Shown here: one piece after another, positions 18,893-27,382 of the stretch | How positions within the stretch are numbered: position 1 is the first letter of the stretch | How the letters are laid out: every line of letters begins with the position of its first letter | Source: JACKAQ01 sp965227145 | Lineage (GTDB): Bacteria; Calditrichota; Calditrichia; RBG-13-44-9; J075 | Length of the DNA stretch: 64,000 nt | NCBI GenBank assembly: GCA_965227145.1 | Contig: OZ245730.1 | Coordinates: forward strand, 4,650,001 to 4,714,000 | Reading direction: 5' to 3' | The notes under the pieces: model-generated | What the model was told of the DNA's origin: nothing | Database searches by the model: none | Seen by the model: only the letters and a program-made list of their open reading frames with translations | Program-made: the position numbers and the translations under genes

Positions 18893-19567
18893 ATGGACCT
18901 TCTGAATCAACTGAAAGCCAACGTTGTCGCCGGACATTTGGACGCCGCAGCCGCATACCCGCCCGGAATGGCCGGAAAACCCGGCGTGAAAGAATTGCTA
19001 CAGCAGGCGCTGGATGAAAATATTCCCGTGAACGCCATCCTCAAAGACGGGCTGATTGCCGGAATGGAAATTGTCGGGCAAAAATTTTCGGCCGGTGAAT
19101 ATTTTGTGCCGGAAATGCTGCTTTCTGCGCAGGCAATGAAAGCCGGTTTAAAAATGCTGGAACCGCTGCTAATTGGAGAAAAAACAGCAACTAACGGCAC
19201 GGTGATTTTGGGAACCGTCCGGGGCGATTTGCACGACATCGGTAAAAATCTGGTGGGAATGATGCTGGAAGGCGGCGGTTTTGAAGTGATCGATTTGGGT
19301 ACAAACGCCGCACCGGAAAAATTTGTCGCAGTAGCGAAGGAGCATCCGCACGCGGTGATAGGGCTTTCCGCGTTGCTGACCACAACGATGGAAAATATGC
19401 GCGTTACCATCAACGCGCTGCGCACTGCCGGATTGGCGAATCCGGTGATTGTCGGCGGCGCGGCGGTCAACCAAAAATTTGCAGATGAAATTAAGGCTGC
19501 CGGATTTTCCCGGAACGCAGCCGAGGCGGTTCCGCTGGTTAAAAGGATATTGGCAAACGTTTCGTAA
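18893..19567 (+). CDS. Corrinoid (B12-binding) protein of the MtaC/MtbC type
   Basis: 224 residues from the ATG at 18893; an upstream in-frame TTG at 18872 would add seven residues. It has an N-terminal four-helix cap domain (about 1-95), then a Rossmann B12-binding domain with the base-off His motif GDLHDIGKN (D112, H114, G117). SALLTTTMENM follows at 159-169 and VIVGGAAVN near the end. These are the standard corrinoid-protein motifs shared with MetH. It carries the methyl-cobalamin intermediate between two methyltransferases. The next two genes on the strand are a MetH-like activation protein and a homocysteine methyltransferase, so methionine formation is the likely endpoint. The Shine-Dalgarno is weak. 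Confidence 0.92.
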   Translation: MDLLNQLKANVVAGHLDAAAAYPPGMAGKPGVKELLQQALDENIPVNAILKDGLIAGMEIVGQKFSAGEYFVPEMLLSAQAMKAGLKMLEPLLIGEKTATNGTVILGTVRGDLHDIGKNLVGMMLEGGGFEVIDLGTNAAPEKFVAVAKEHPHAVIGLSALLTTTMENMRVTINALRTAGLANPVIVGGAAVNQKFADEIKAAGFSRNAAEAVPLVKRILANVS

Positions 19568-19642
19568 AATGAAAATTATCATACAGTTAGAGATAGTTTA
19601 TACTGCAAATGGAATCAACGAAACCTTCTCCAAAGTGAGAAA

Positions 19643-19668
19643 GAGATTCCTGCCTCCGCAGGAATGAC
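19643..19668. repeat. Dispersed palindromic repeat, copy 2
   Basis: GAGATTCCTGCCTCCGCAGG followed by AATGAC, the same unit as copies at 14691, 36121, 36267, 55651 and 55690. It lies in the 191-base gap between the corrinoid protein and the activation-domain gene. Confidence 0.7.
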
Positions 19669-19758
19669 CATCCAGAGGAAATCAGTCAATCCTGATCGAC
19701 ATGTTAAAATTATACCTGTTCAAAGTATAACGCGGTTCATCAAACATCAGCCGGACAA

Positions 19759-20748
19759 ATGAAATCTATCGAAACCACCAAAATTCCTCCCGTGACCATC
19801 GATCCGTTCAGCTACAAAATTGATCCGGCGGATTACATCCCATTGGTGCAGGCGGTGATCAAAAATCCGGATGTGTTTCGTGACATCCGGCAATTTCGCG
19901 AGCAGATATCCCGCGCAGAAAATGATGCGGCAGCCTATCAATTTGGCAAATCGCAGCTGTGCGAATACCAACATTTGTTGCGACGCTGGCGCGAAACGGA
20001 TGTGCCGGAACAACGATTTCGCGAAACCGCGACACAATTTTTGACTGAGCTGGAAAATTATCACTATTTTTTTAAAGAAATGGGCGCTGCGCTCAAATTT
20101 AGCCCGCTTTCCCAACGCAATTCCGGCACAGAATTGCGCAACCGTTTGCTGATGTTGCTGGAATCTCACCTGTCGCTGATTTGCCCGAAAGCGCTGTATC
20201 TGGCGTTCGATGCCGTCATCGGGAAAAACGATATCGCAATAAAATTTACCAACACTATTTTTCACAGCCGAAAACTGGCGGACTTTTTTTCTGCGCCATT
20301 CGACCCGGAAGCCAACCTGCATTCCGGGATAAAATTTGAGACAACGAATATTCGTAAACAACATATTTCCAACGGTTTAGCGATGGTGCTTTACCTCGTC
20401 ACCATTGGTCCCGGGATTGATGAAACGGTAAAAAAATTGATGTCCGACGGACACGTTTTTGACGCATATTTGCTGAACGGCATCGGCGGCGGCGCTGCGG
20501 AAATGGTTGCTTTCGACCTGAATTTGTGGGTGAACGACCGGTTCGGGGATGCCAACATTCCGGCGCGATATCAGCGATTTTCTCCCGGATACGGCGATTG
20601 GCCGGTGCGCGATCAACGGGCTATTTTCTCGCTGCTGTCGCCAGAGGAGCACATCGGCGTGCGATTGACCGAGGGCGATATCATGATTCCCGAAAAATCA
20701 ACCAGCGGCATTATGGGCGCGAAAATCATTTTGGAAAAATCAACATAA
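19759..20748 (+). CDS. Methionine synthase activation-domain protein (stand-alone)
   Basis: 329 residues. The C-terminal third matches the AdoMet-binding reactivation domain of cobalamin-dependent methionine synthase: YLLNGIGGGAAEMVA (237-251), RFSPGYGDWPVRDQ (273-286) and MIPEKSTSGIMGAK (309-322). Residues 1-200 are extra helical sequence that I do not recognise. In MetH this domain binds S-adenosylmethionine and re-methylates oxidised cob(II)alamin. As a separate protein it should serve the corrinoid protein encoded just upstream. The homocysteine methyltransferase gene follows after 13 bases, so the two are co-transcribed. Confidence 0.85.
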   Translation: MKSIETTKIPPVTIDPFSYKIDPADYIPLVQAVIKNPDVFRDIRQFREQISRAENDAAAYQFGKSQLCEYQHLLRRWRETDVPEQRFRETATQFLTELENYHYFFKEMGAALKFSPLSQRNSGTELRNRLLMLLESHLSLICPKALYLAFDAVIGKNDIAIKFTNTIFHSRKLADFFSAPFDPEANLHSGIKFETTNIRKQHISNGLAMVLYLVTIGPGIDETVKKLMSDGHVFDAYLLNGIGGGAAEMVAFDLNLWVNDRFGDANIPARYQRFSPGYGDWPVRDQRAIFSLLSPEEHIGVRLTEGDIMIPEKSTSGIMGAKIILEKST

Positions 20749-20761
20749 TTGGCGGTGCAAC

Positions 20762-21640
20762 ATGAATGAAACAATCCAAAAATTGTTGAAAAACGGTCCG
20801 GTTGTGACCGATGGCGCATGGGGAACCCAGTTGCAGGCGTTGGGCTTGCCCACCGGCGAATGCGGTGATTTGTTTAACCTGACCCATCCGGAACGGGTTG
20901 AAAAAGTTGCCGGCGCGTATGTTGCTGCGGGCAGCCAGATTATTTTGACAAACACCTTTCGCGCCAACCGGATTGCATTGGCGGATTACGGATTTGCAGA
21001 AAAAACCGTAGAAATGAATCGCGCAGGCGTGGAAATTTCCCGGCGGGCGGCGGGCAAAAATGCGGTTGTTTTTGCCTCGATTGGTCCCAGCGGCAAAATG
21101 CTGTTGACCGGGGAAATCACGGAATCGGATTTATTTGCGGCATTTTCCGAGCAGGCAAAAGCGTTGGCAGATGCCGGGGCGATGGGCATTGTGCTCGAAA
21201 CGATGTCCGATTTAACTGAAGCAAAAACAGCAGTTTCTGCAGCCAAAAAAACCGGGTTGCCGGTTGTGGCAAGCATGGTTTATGATTCCGGAATTGGGAA
21301 AGATCGCACGATGATGGGCGTAACGCCGGAGCAAGCTGCGGAAGAATTGGCTGCCGCCGGCGCGGATATCATCGGCGCAAATTGCGGTCAGGGCATCGAA
21401 GGATTTGTCCCAATTTGCGCGCGATTGCGAAAAGTTACGGCGTTGCCTATCTGGATTAAGCCAAACGCCGGATTGCCGGAACTTGTTCGCGGTCAGGTGA
21501 AATATGCAACCACACCGCAGGATTTTTGCGCATTTGTGCCGCCGCTTATCGATGCCGGCGCCAATTTTATCGGCGGCTGTTGCGGCACAACGCCCGATTT
21601 TATTCGCGAAATTCGCGCGATTTTGGCGAAATCCCGTTAA
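20762..21640 (+). CDS. Homocysteine S-methyltransferase family protein (MetH module 1-like)
   Basis: 292 residues, consisting only of the homocysteine-binding barrel. DGAWGTQLQ is at 17-25. The zinc cysteines are C208 in GANCGQG and C273/C274 in GGCCGTTP, exactly as in the first module of MetH. It transfers a methyl group to homocysteine to give methionine. It has no pterin-binding, B12-binding or activation domains of its own, but B12-binding and activation proteins are encoded immediately upstream. It follows the activation-domain gene by 13 bases and ends ten bases before a hairpin terminator. Confidence 0.92.
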   Translation: MNETIQKLLKNGPVVTDGAWGTQLQALGLPTGECGDLFNLTHPERVEKVAGAYVAAGSQIILTNTFRANRIALADYGFAEKTVEMNRAGVEISRRAAGKNAVVFASIGPSGKMLLTGEITESDLFAAFSEQAKALADAGAMGIVLETMSDLTEAKTAVSAAKKTGLPVVASMVYDSGIGKDRTMMGVTPEQAAEELAAAGADIIGANCGQGIEGFVPICARLRKVTALPIWIKPNAGLPELVRGQVKYATTPQDFCAFVPPLIDAGANFIGGCCGTTPDFIREIRAILAKSR

Positions 21641-21649
21641 AAAATCATG

Positions 21650-21672
21650 CGGCATTCACCTTTTGAATGCCG
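21650..21672. terminator. Bidirectional terminator between the methyltransferase operon and the DinB-like gene
   Basis: The stem CGGCATTCA/TGAATGCCG (9 bp, 5-base loop) is flanked by T-rich sequence on the plus side and by a run of A on the left, which is a T-run on the minus strand. It can serve both converging transcripts. Confidence 0.65.
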
Positions 21673-22227
21673 TTATTGCTTTTCTTTTGCCCACCAATCG
21701 CCAAATTTGCTCTGCATTTTGCGGTTGAATTCATCCGATTTGCCAACCGCAATACTCAATGTTTGCCAATTTTCACCGACAAGCTGCCGAGCGAGGTGAA
21801 CAATTTGTCCGGTGTGATAGGCAACGTGGTTCAGGTTGCGTTGGATCGCGTCGGTCACTCCCAACGGTTCACCCCGGATAGTGATGGTTTTTTCGAGATC
21901 AGCGGCTGTCAACTTTTCGAGAGAATCGAATGCGATTTGCCACCCATCTTCCCATTTTTGGTAGATCGATTGGCGCGTTTCACCGTCCACAGAAAATTCG
22001 GATTCGCGGTTCCGGTCGCTTTTTTCGCCGTCAGTTGTGAGAAAATCCCGCCAGCGTGAGCGATGATTTCCGCCAACATGTTTCATCAGCGTGGCAACGC
22101 TTTGCGGATTGCTGCCCATCGACGAAAAAAAATCGTCGTCCGCAACCTGTTCGGCAGCTCTCTCGCTGTACATTTTGTATTTCTGGAACTGAACGATCAT
22201 TTGATCCAGCCATATTTTTCCATCCAT
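21673..22227 (-). CDS. DinB/DUF1572-like family protein
   Basis: 184 residues. A four-helix bundle of the DinB superfamily is indicated by the N-terminal QMIVQFQKYK helix, MKHVGGNHRSRWRDF (about 58-72) and the C-terminal NHVAYHTGQIVHLARQL motif, whose histidines are the usual metal ligands. This matches the DUF1572 branch. Members are putative metal-dependent thiol transferases; with bacillithiol synthesis encoded in the window (bshC), a bacillithiol-S-transferase role is possible but not shown. It is monocistronic, facing the homocysteine methyltransferase gene across a shared terminator. Confidence 0.8.
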   Translation of the reverse strand: MDGKIWLDQMIVQFQKYKMYSERAAEQVADDDFFSSMGSNPQSVATLMKHVGGNHRSRWRDFLTTDGEKSDRNRESEFSVDGETRQSIYQKWEDGWQIAFDSLEKLTAADLEKTITIRGEPLGVTDAIQRNLNHVAYHTGQIVHLARQLVGENWQTLSIAVGKSDEFNRKMQSKFGDWWAKEKQ

Positions 22228-22342
22228 AACGTTCTCCGATTATTTGATCCGTTTGGAAAATTAATTTCAAACGGTCATAAAACCAAAACGATGTAAAAAA
22301 CGATATCTATTGAAATTTTTCGGGTGGGATTCTGATCGTGTA

Positions 22343-22381
22343 AAAAAGTAAGCCTCGTAAACGATTATTTTTACGAGGCTT
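22343..22381 (-). terminator. Terminator downstream of the tRNA pair
   Basis: A 12-bp perfect stem AAGCCTCGTAAA/TTTACGAGGCTT with an 8-base loop starts 8 bases past the 3' end of the tRNA at 22389. On the minus strand it is followed by ACTTTTTTA, a clean intrinsic terminator. Confidence 0.8.
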
Positions 22382-22388
22382 GCTTATG

Positions 22389-22462
22389 TGGCGGCACAGG
22401 GATTCGAACCCCGGACACGCGGATTATGATTCCGCTGCTCTAACCAACTGAGCTATGCCGCC
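22389..22462 (-). tRNA. tRNA with CAU anticodon (elongator Met, or Ile2)
   Basis: 74 bases. The acceptor stem is GGCGGCA/TGCCGCC with discriminator A. The D-loop is AGCTCAGTTGGTTAGAGC and the anticodon arm GCGGA-ATCATAA-TCCGC gives CAT. The T-arm GGGGTTCGAATCCC is perfect. CCA is not encoded. With a CAU anticodon and a normal G1:C72 pair it is either elongator methionine or, after lysidine modification by the TilS encoded here, isoleucine tRNA for AUA; methionine is the default call. Confidence 0.93.
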
Positions 22463-22470
22463 TTATGTTT

Positions 22471-22500
22471 AAAATGTCCCGGCTTGCACCGGGACATTTT
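22471..22500. terminator. Hairpin between the two tRNA genes
   Basis: A 12-bp perfect stem AAAATGTCCCGG/CCGGGACATTTT has a 6-base loop. On the plus strand it runs into seven T. On the minus strand, the direction of both tRNAs, it is followed by TTTTAAAC. It may be a partial terminator or a processing site between the tRNAs. Confidence 0.55.
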
Positions 22501-22504
22501 TTTG

Positions 22505-22578
<74 letters not shown>

Positions 22579-22646
22579 ATCAATTGAGCATCAAATATAT
22601 GTTGGGGATGCAAGATTGTCAACTTATTATTTCTTTTTTTGGCCGG

Positions 22647-23750
22647 TTAAACTGATCGATTGTTTAATACGCTATCTATTTGTTTTTCAATAACTTCGGG
22701 ATTTTCCAGGTCTACTATAACCGGCAGCACTAATATTTTATCCGACCACTTCGAGTTTTCCGGCTGCAACAATTCCCGGATTTTTACCGCATCTTTTTCG
22801 GTAGTTATAATATAATCTGCGCCGGCAAGTCGGGCTTGCTCCGCACATTCAGCCATCTCGCCATGCGTATAATTATGATGGTCCGGAAATGATATATTCA
22901 ATTTAATTTCCGCCCCGGACTGCCGAAGGGTATGTTGAAAATGTTGCGGATTGGCAATCCCGCACAGCGAAACGACCGGTGTGTTTTTCGCCAATTGAAT
23001 GGCGCTGCCATCAACCAGCACCTCAAAAACGCCAAATTGAAAATGGGCTTTCAGAACAGCTCCCCCAAATCGTTCAGACAGTTGTGAATGCAAAGCTTCG
23101 TTCATCTTTGCTGCGTTTTCTGATTTGGTGAGCAAAATAAATCCGGCGCGTTTCAGGGAATTTTTTGCGTCCCGCAAATAGCTGAACGGGAATAAAAAGG
23201 GATGATTGTGCCAGCGCGTAACATCAATCAAACAGATATCCAGATCGCGATGCAGTTTGCGATGCTGCATCCCATCGTCCAAAATCAGCACATCCACCCG
23301 TTTTTTTGCCAACAGCGCCAACCCCGTGAGAAAGCGATTCGCACCGATTCCCAGCCAACTGTTGCTGCTTAAAACTCGCAACATCATCGCGGGTTCGTCA
23401 CCGATTTCTGCCACTGTGGCGAGTTCACCGCCGCGCAAAATACGCATTCCACCGGACTTCCGGGCGTAGCCGCGGGTCAGCACGCCAACGCTAAAGCCTT
23501 TTTTTTGCAACAGTGCCAAAAGATATAACACGACCGGGGTTTTTCCGGAGCCGCCCATCTGGATATTTCCGACCGAAATCACCGGTACGGGCAATTGCCG
23601 GACGGTCAGCCACCGCATATCGAACAGCTTGTTGCGCAGCCGGACAATCAACCAATGGATGACGCCCAGCGGTAGCAACAGCCATTTCAGCATTGCAAAA
23701 ATTTGGTGGAAAAAATGTGCCAACGATCGAGCTAACCTCTTTAATAACAA
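22647..23750 (-). CDS. lpxK: Tetraacyldisaccharide 4'-kinase (lipid A synthesis)
   Basis: 367 residues from a TTG at 23750; an ATG at 23693 is an alternative that would trim 19 residues. An N-terminal membrane helix (LLLPLGVIHWLIVRLRN) is followed by the LpxK P-loop VGNIQMGGSGKTPV at about 60-73, then LDDGMQHRKLHRDLDICLID, the Asp-containing motif conserved in LpxK. It phosphorylates the lipid A disaccharide at the inner membrane, so the organism makes lipopolysaccharide or at least lipid A. It is last in the long minus-strand run that starts with the AsmA-like gene. 107 bases separate it from the GNAT-nitrilase gene, so it may have its own promoter. Confidence 0.93.
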   Translation of the reverse strand: MLLKRLARSLAHFFHQIFAMLKWLLLPLGVIHWLIVRLRNKLFDMRWLTVRQLPVPVISVGNIQMGGSGKTPVVLYLLALLQKKGFSVGVLTRGYARKSGGMRILRGGELATVAEIGDEPAMMLRVLSSNSWLGIGANRFLTGLALLAKKRVDVLILDDGMQHRKLHRDLDICLIDVTRWHNHPFLFPFSYLRDAKNSLKRAGFILLTKSENAAKMNEALHSQLSERFGGAVLKAHFQFGVFEVLVDGSAIQLAKNTPVVSLCGIANPQHFQHTLRQSGAEIKLNISFPDHHNYTHGEMAECAEQARLAGADYIITTEKDAVKIRELLQPENSKWSDKILVLPVIVDLENPEVIEKQIDSVLNNRSV

Positions 23751-23856
23751 TGTTTTATTTGAGTAGCGATCTACCAGTTTTGTGATAAAAAATCAGAGAT
23801 TCCCGCACAAAAAATTAAGATCAAACCTCGTTAAATATTCATCAAATTCACATCAA

Positions 23857-25419
23857 TTATTCCACCCGGACAACATCAATTTTTTGCTTGGCACGAAGCT
23901 CGAACAAATCGAGGCGACGGTCATACAGCGGGCGAACGCTGGCGGTATCGCGCTGCCGGGCGAGGCTCGACAAATCCAGTTCTGCGATGACAACGGTTTC
24001 CACATTCGGCTCGGCTTCGCCCTGAATACCGTGCAACGGGAAGGAAAAATCGCTCGGCGTGAGCACCGCCGATTGCCCGTAATTGATCAAATAAGATCGC
24101 ACCGTCGGCAGATTGCCCACGTTTCCGGCTAAAATCACGTATAAATAATTCTCTACCGCGCGGGCGTGCGCGGCGTATCGCACCCGGAAATAGGATTTTT
24201 TTTCATCCGTGCTGAATGGGACAAAAATGATTTCGCTGCCAGCTAACGTAAGCAATCGGGTGATTTCTGGAAATTCAATATCGTAACACACCTGAATGGC
24301 GATGCGACCCAGCGGCGTGTCAAAAACCCGCAACCCTTCGCCGGGCTCGATGCCCCAAACGCGTCGCTCAAACGGCGTGATGTGCAATTTATCCTGCGTA
24401 TAAATATTTCCGGCGGGCGAAAACAGATGGGCAACATTGTAAATTTTTCCCTCGCGACGGATCGGGTGCGACCCGCCAATAATATACAAACCATGCTTCA
24501 TCGCTTTTTGGCGGAAAACTTCCCGATATCGATCCGCCAGATTCGCCAGCTCCTCCACCGACCGGCGATCATCCCAATCGCGCGGAAAGGTGCTAAACAA
24601 TTGGGCGGTGAACAACTCCGGCATCACCAAAAAATGGCAGTGATATGTGGCTGCCGTATCCACAAAAAACTCTATGGTGTTTTCAAATTCTTCCCATGTA
24701 TCGATCCGGCGGAGGTGATATTGGGCGACACAAACCCGGAATTTCCGCACCGGTCGTTGAATCGGCGATGCGGCAATCCTGCGTTTGGTGGCGCTAAAAT
24801 CGGGGTTGGGCATCTCCAGCAACGTGCAATAATTCATGCTGAAATCGTCGCGGAAAAATTTGTAAAGCACCCGTTTCACCGAATATCCGGCTTTCAAATG
24901 TGCCGTCAGCGCCGGGTCTTTCAACTCGCCGGATTGCACCCGGTTGACATATTCGTCAGCGGTAATTTTTCCGGCATAATGCTGATATCCGGGTAATCTG
25001 CCATACGCGACCATTCGCCGCAAGTTGTATCTTTTCAATAGCTTATGTCGATAAACATACAGCTTTCCGGCAATGCCGTGCCCGCGAAAATCCGGGTGAA
25101 CCGCGATATCCGCGCCGTATAGCGTATCGCCGCTGGGATCGTGTGTGCTGAATGTGCCGGAGCCGGTGATTTCGTTGTATGTGTAATATTGCGTTTCGTC
25201 ATCCAATTGCACAATGATCGACGTGGCGTAACCCACAATTTTCCCGCCGATTTCCGCCAAAATCTGACCCTCGGGAAAGGCTTCCAGCATGTGTTCGTGC
25301 AATCGCTGGTCATACTCCACATCGTCCGGATAGTCGCCGTACGCAATTTCATGGCACTCGATAATTGCCGGAATATCTTCTTTTCGCCAGCGCCGGATTT
25401 TCACTCGTTTTTTGCCCAT
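23857..25419 (-). CDS. GNAT acetyltransferase - nitrilase-superfamily amidohydrolase fusion
   Basis: About 520 residues. A GNAT domain (about 1-200) has the acetyl-CoA loop VHPDFRGHGIAGKLY near 108-122. It is joined to a carbon-nitrogen hydrolase domain (about 225-515) with an intact Glu-Lys-Cys triad: VMPELFTAQ (E~268), DKLHITPFERR (K~344), QVCYDIEFPE (C~378). This two-domain arrangement is a recognised but biochemically poorly defined branch of the nitrilase superfamily. A role in acylating or deamidating a small molecule is plausible. GTG at 25422 is immediately followed by ATG at 25419, and the ATG is preferred. It begins eight bases past the deacylase gene, so it is in the same operon as the RimK/RimB genes. 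Confidence 0.88.
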   Translation of the reverse strand: MGKKRVKIRRWRKEDIPAIIECHEIAYGDYPDDVEYDQRLHEHMLEAFPEGQILAEIGGKIVGYATSIIVQLDDETQYYTYNEITGSGTFSTHDPSGDTLYGADIAVHPDFRGHGIAGKLYVYRHKLLKRYNLRRMVAYGRLPGYQHYAGKITADEYVNRVQSGELKDPALTAHLKAGYSVKRVLYKFFRDDFSMNYCTLLEMPNPDFSATKRRIAASPIQRPVRKFRVCVAQYHLRRIDTWEEFENTIEFFVDTAATYHCHFLVMPELFTAQLFSTFPRDWDDRRSVEELANLADRYREVFRQKAMKHGLYIIGGSHPIRREGKIYNVAHLFSPAGNIYTQDKLHITPFERRVWGIEPGEGLRVFDTPLGRIAIQVCYDIEFPEITRLLTLAGSEIIFVPFSTDEKKSYFRVRYAAHARAVENYLYVILAGNVGNLPTVRSYLINYGQSAVLTPSDFSFPLHGIQGEAEPNVETVVIAELDLSSLARQRDTASVRPLYDRRLDLFELRAKQKIDVVRVE

Positions 25420-25427
25420 CACAACTC

Positions 25428-26468
25428 TCAGCTGTTTTTCGTGATTTGCGATTCCGGTTGATCATTTTTTGATGCCGGATCAGTAGTGCCGATGTGGATC
25501 AACGCCTCGCCTTTGTTGACCACGCAAAGATTGTTCAACCCGATAACAAACCCTTTTTCGCGGGCTTTGATGGGATATTCCACTTCGCCAAACGGATCGC
25601 TGATGCTGCCAATCTGCTGATGCCGCCGGATCTGGTCGCCCGGTTTCACAAACGCGCGAAACAACCCGGAATAGCTGGCGCGATTCCACCAGCTTTTGTG
25701 CAAAATTTTGCTGCTGCCCGGCAGGCCCGGCAATTGCCGCATGCCTTTCGCAAACATCAACCGGTGAATGCCGTTCATACCTTCGGTGATCGCCAGTTCG
25801 TCAAATCGCAACGATTCGCCGGCTTCAAATGTGAGGATGGCTTTGCCCCGGACAGCGGCAGCTTTGCGAAACGAATGGTCCGGCGGTTTGGAATGCACGA
25901 TAAACGGCGGCGCAAACGCTTTCGCCAAAACGGCGATGTCCGGGTCATCCAGATTGCAGCGCAAATGCGGAAAATTAGCTTTGTGCGCTCCGCCGGTGTG
26001 AAAATCGATCCCGAAATCGACCGTCGGCAAAATATCGTTCATCAGCACCCATGCGAAACGCCCGGCCAGCGAGCCGTCTTTTTGTCCGGGAAAACTGCGG
26101 TTGAGGTCTTTTCCGTCGGGAAAACGCCGGGAATTCTGGATAAATCCGTGAATATTCACCACCGGAATTGCCACCACTGTCCCGGCATCCGGGCGAATCA
26201 ACCCCGATTTGATCAGCCGCCGCAGCGTTTCCACTCCGTTAATTTCATCGCCGTGAAGCCCGGCAGTGAGCAACAGCGTTGGTCCCGGAACAATTGCGCG
26301 ATACACAAAAACCGGCAAATTGATCACCGTATGGGTTGGCAACCGGGCAATTTTCAGATGAATTTCAGTTTGCTCACCGGGATTGATTTTCTTCCCGCTG
26401 ATTTCCAAAACAACATCCGCTTTGCCGTTGTTTTTTATAGCTTTACTGCGCTGATCGGATACTGCCAT
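25428..26468 (-). CDS. Succinylglutamate desuccinylase/aspartoacylase-family zinc hydrolase
   Basis: About 346 residues. The M14-like zinc site is visible in TAGLHGDEINGVETLRR (H and E of HxxE, near residues 72-75) and GIDFHTGGAHKANFP (about 155-170), with a later conserved Glu in FEAGES. AstE/AspA proteins cleave N-acyl amino acids. Next to a RimK-like ligase, this family may remove or process an amino-acid addition. The start is either GTG 26474 (overlapping the RimK stop by one base) or ATG 26468; the ATG is listed. Confidence 0.87.
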   Translation of the reverse strand: MAVSDQRSKAIKNNGKADVVLEISGKKINPGEQTEIHLKIARLPTHTVINLPVFVYRAIVPGPTLLLTAGLHGDEINGVETLRRLIKSGLIRPDAGTVVAIPVVNIHGFIQNSRRFPDGKDLNRSFPGQKDGSLAGRFAWVLMNDILPTVDFGIDFHTGGAHKANFPHLRCNLDDPDIAVLAKAFAPPFIVHSKPPDHSFRKAAAVRGKAILTFEAGESLRFDELAITEGMNGIHRLMFAKGMRQLPGLPGSSKILHKSWWNRASYSGLFRAFVKPGDQIRRHQQIGSISDPFGEVEYPIKAREKGFVIGLNNLCVVNKGEALIHIGTTDPASKNDQPESQITKNS

Positions 26469-26473
26469 CGTCA

Positions 26474-27382
26474 CTACACTTTTATTTTATCTTTGATTTT
26501 GTTGGGATCGTGCGAATTGTTTTCGATAAATTCGATGATTTTTCCGGCAACATCGATGCCCGTGGTTTTTTCGATGCCCTCCAGTCCCGGCGATGAATTC
26601 ACTTCCATCACTACCGGACCGTGGTTGGAGCGCAGCAGATCAACACCTGCAACGTTCAGCCCCATAATTTTGGCGGCGCGAACCGCGGTGCTGCGTTCCT
26701 CCGGCGTCAATTTTATTTTTGATCCGGTGCCGCCGCGATGCAGGTTGGAACGAAATTCGCCTTCAGCGCCCTGCCGTTTCATTGCGGCAATCACTTTTCC
26801 GCCAACCACAAAACAGCGGATGTCCGATCCGCCGGCTTCTTTGATAAATTCCTGCACCAAAATATTGGCATCCAGCCCGCGAAACGCCTCGATGACCGAT
26901 TTCGCCGCCGAATCCGTTTCAGCCAAAACGACGCCGATGCCCTGGGTGCCTTCCAACAATTTGATCACCACCGGCGCGTTGCCCACCGTTTCCAGCAAGC
27001 CTTCGATATCTTTTGTGGAATGGGCAAATCCGGTTACCGGCAGCCCGATGCCCGCCCGCGCCAGCAATTGCAAACAGCGCAATTTATCGCGCGATCGCGT
27101 AATCGACTGCGATTCGTTGGTGGGAAACACACCCATCATCTCAAATTGGCGAACCACCGCCGTGCCGTAAAAGGTGTAAGATGCGCCAATCCGGGGAATA
27201 ATTGCATCGAAATCATCCAGCTTTTTGGACTGGAATATTACCATCGGTTTGTGTGCGGTGATGTCCATATAACAGCGCAAATAATCGATCACCCGCACAT
27301 CGTGACCACGTTCTTTCCCGGCTTCCACCAATCGTTGTGTAGAAAAGAGCGACGGTTTGCGCGATAAAATAGCAATTTTCAT
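26474..27382 (-). CDS. RimK-like ATP-grasp amino-acid ligase
   Basis: 302 residues, matching the RimK family (about 300). MKIAILSRKPSLFSTQRLVEAGKERGH opens the N-terminal domain. The ATP-grasp core follows, with VVIKLLEGTQGIGVVLAE (about 135-152), DIRCFVVGGKVIAAMKRQ, and VVMEVNSSPGLEGIEKTTG near the end. RimK adds glutamates to the C-terminus of ribosomal protein S6; relatives ligate amino acids to other targets, so the substrate here is not certain. It overlaps the upstream RimB-like gene by four bases (ATGA), so the two proteins are made together. Confidence 0.92.
   Translation of the reverse strand: MKIAILSRKPSLFSTQRLVEAGKERGHDVRVIDYLRCYMDITAHKPMVIFQSKKLDDFDAIIPRIGASYTFYGTAVVRQFEMMGVFPTNESQSITRSRDKLRCLQLLARAGIGLPVTGFAHSTKDIEGLLETVGNAPVVIKLLEGTQGIGVVLAETDSAAKSVIEAFRGLDANILVQEFIKEAGGSDIRCFVVGGKVIAAMKRQGAEGEFRSNLHRGGTGSKIKLTPEERSTAVRAAKIMGLNVAGVDLLRSNHGPVVMEVNSSPGLEGIEKTTGIDVAGKIIEFIENNSHDPNKIKDKIKV

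Noticed and set aside
25494..27170. 558-codon plus-strand frame
   Set aside because: It is antisense to the deacylase and RimK-like genes, which have clear motifs and operon overlaps.
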